DNA of 15,481 nucleotides from JBGTCY01 sp041748615 (GTDB taxonomy: Bacteria; Bacteroidota; Bacteroidia; Chitinophagales; CAIOSU01): positions 1-15,481 of the forward strand of contig JBGTCY010000079.1 in assembly GCA_041748615.1 (NCBI GenBank). Direction: 5' to 3'. The translations under genes were made by a program, and so were the position numbers. The notes under the pieces are model-generated. The model was not told where the DNA came from. It was given only the letters and a program-made list of their open reading frames with translations, and did no database searches. Shown here piece by piece: positions 15,427 through 15,481 of the stretch. How positions within the stretch are numbered: the stretch's first letter is position 1; each line of letters starts with the position of its first letter.

Positions 15427-15481
15427 AAGTCGGTTACTTTGAGCTTCAGGCAACATACGATGATGTCCTGAAAGACAATGC

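Noticed and set aside
15420..15481. Possible gene start at the right edge (open frame reading GKVGYFELQATYDDVLKDN)
   Set aside because: The residues look protein-like, but the frame has a TGA at 15417 and no start codon before the window ends, so it cannot be called.

Overview
The window reads as Bacteroidota chromosomal DNA, probably from a Chitinophagia- or Sphingobacteriia-like environmental lineage. The basis is a type IX secretion system (T9SS) outer-membrane gene (porT), a PorP/SprF-family gene, two proteins ending in T9SS sorting domains (one type B, one type A), porT next to the menaquinone methyltransferase gene, and promoters of the Bacteroidota type (TTG, about 20 bp, TAnnTTTG). 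No rRNA, tRNA, CRISPR array, transposase or phage gene was recognised.

Layout. 1-1503: end of a helical, TPR-like protein of unknown function. 1696-6079: a giant secreted adhesin with PKD domains, seven Ig-like repeats and a type B sorting domain, followed by a PorP/SprF-family outer-membrane protein, a pairing that recurs in the phylum. 6099-7495 (minus): ubiE/menG then porT, overlapping by 55 nt. 7723-8319: the ribosome-assembly GTPase engB. 8476-9545 (minus): a 153-residue protein resembling DNA polymerase III psi subunits, then rdgB. 9681-10769: branched-chain aminotransferase ilvE. These housekeeping genes are tightly packed and of moderate G+C.

From about 10.9 kb rightward the DNA is visibly richer in A/T and looks accessory: a signal-peptide beta-barrel protein (11196-11999), a secreted protein with about fourteen Asp-box blades and a type A sorting domain (12048-14108), a DUF6155-like gene (14297-14839, minus), and a 42-bp-period array of palindromic repeats (15090-15426) near the right edge.

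The two most unusual signals are not genes. (1) Two 103-bp elements in the same orientation (7547-7649 and 8351-8453) flank engB. They match at 83 of 103 positions by hand alignment and share two stem-loops, with one compensatory base-pair change. One copy lies between divergent gene starts and the other between convergent gene ends, so a simple promoter or terminator role fits poorly. (2) The 42-bp array has hairpin arms that stay unchanged in seven of eight units, while the loops and linkers vary.
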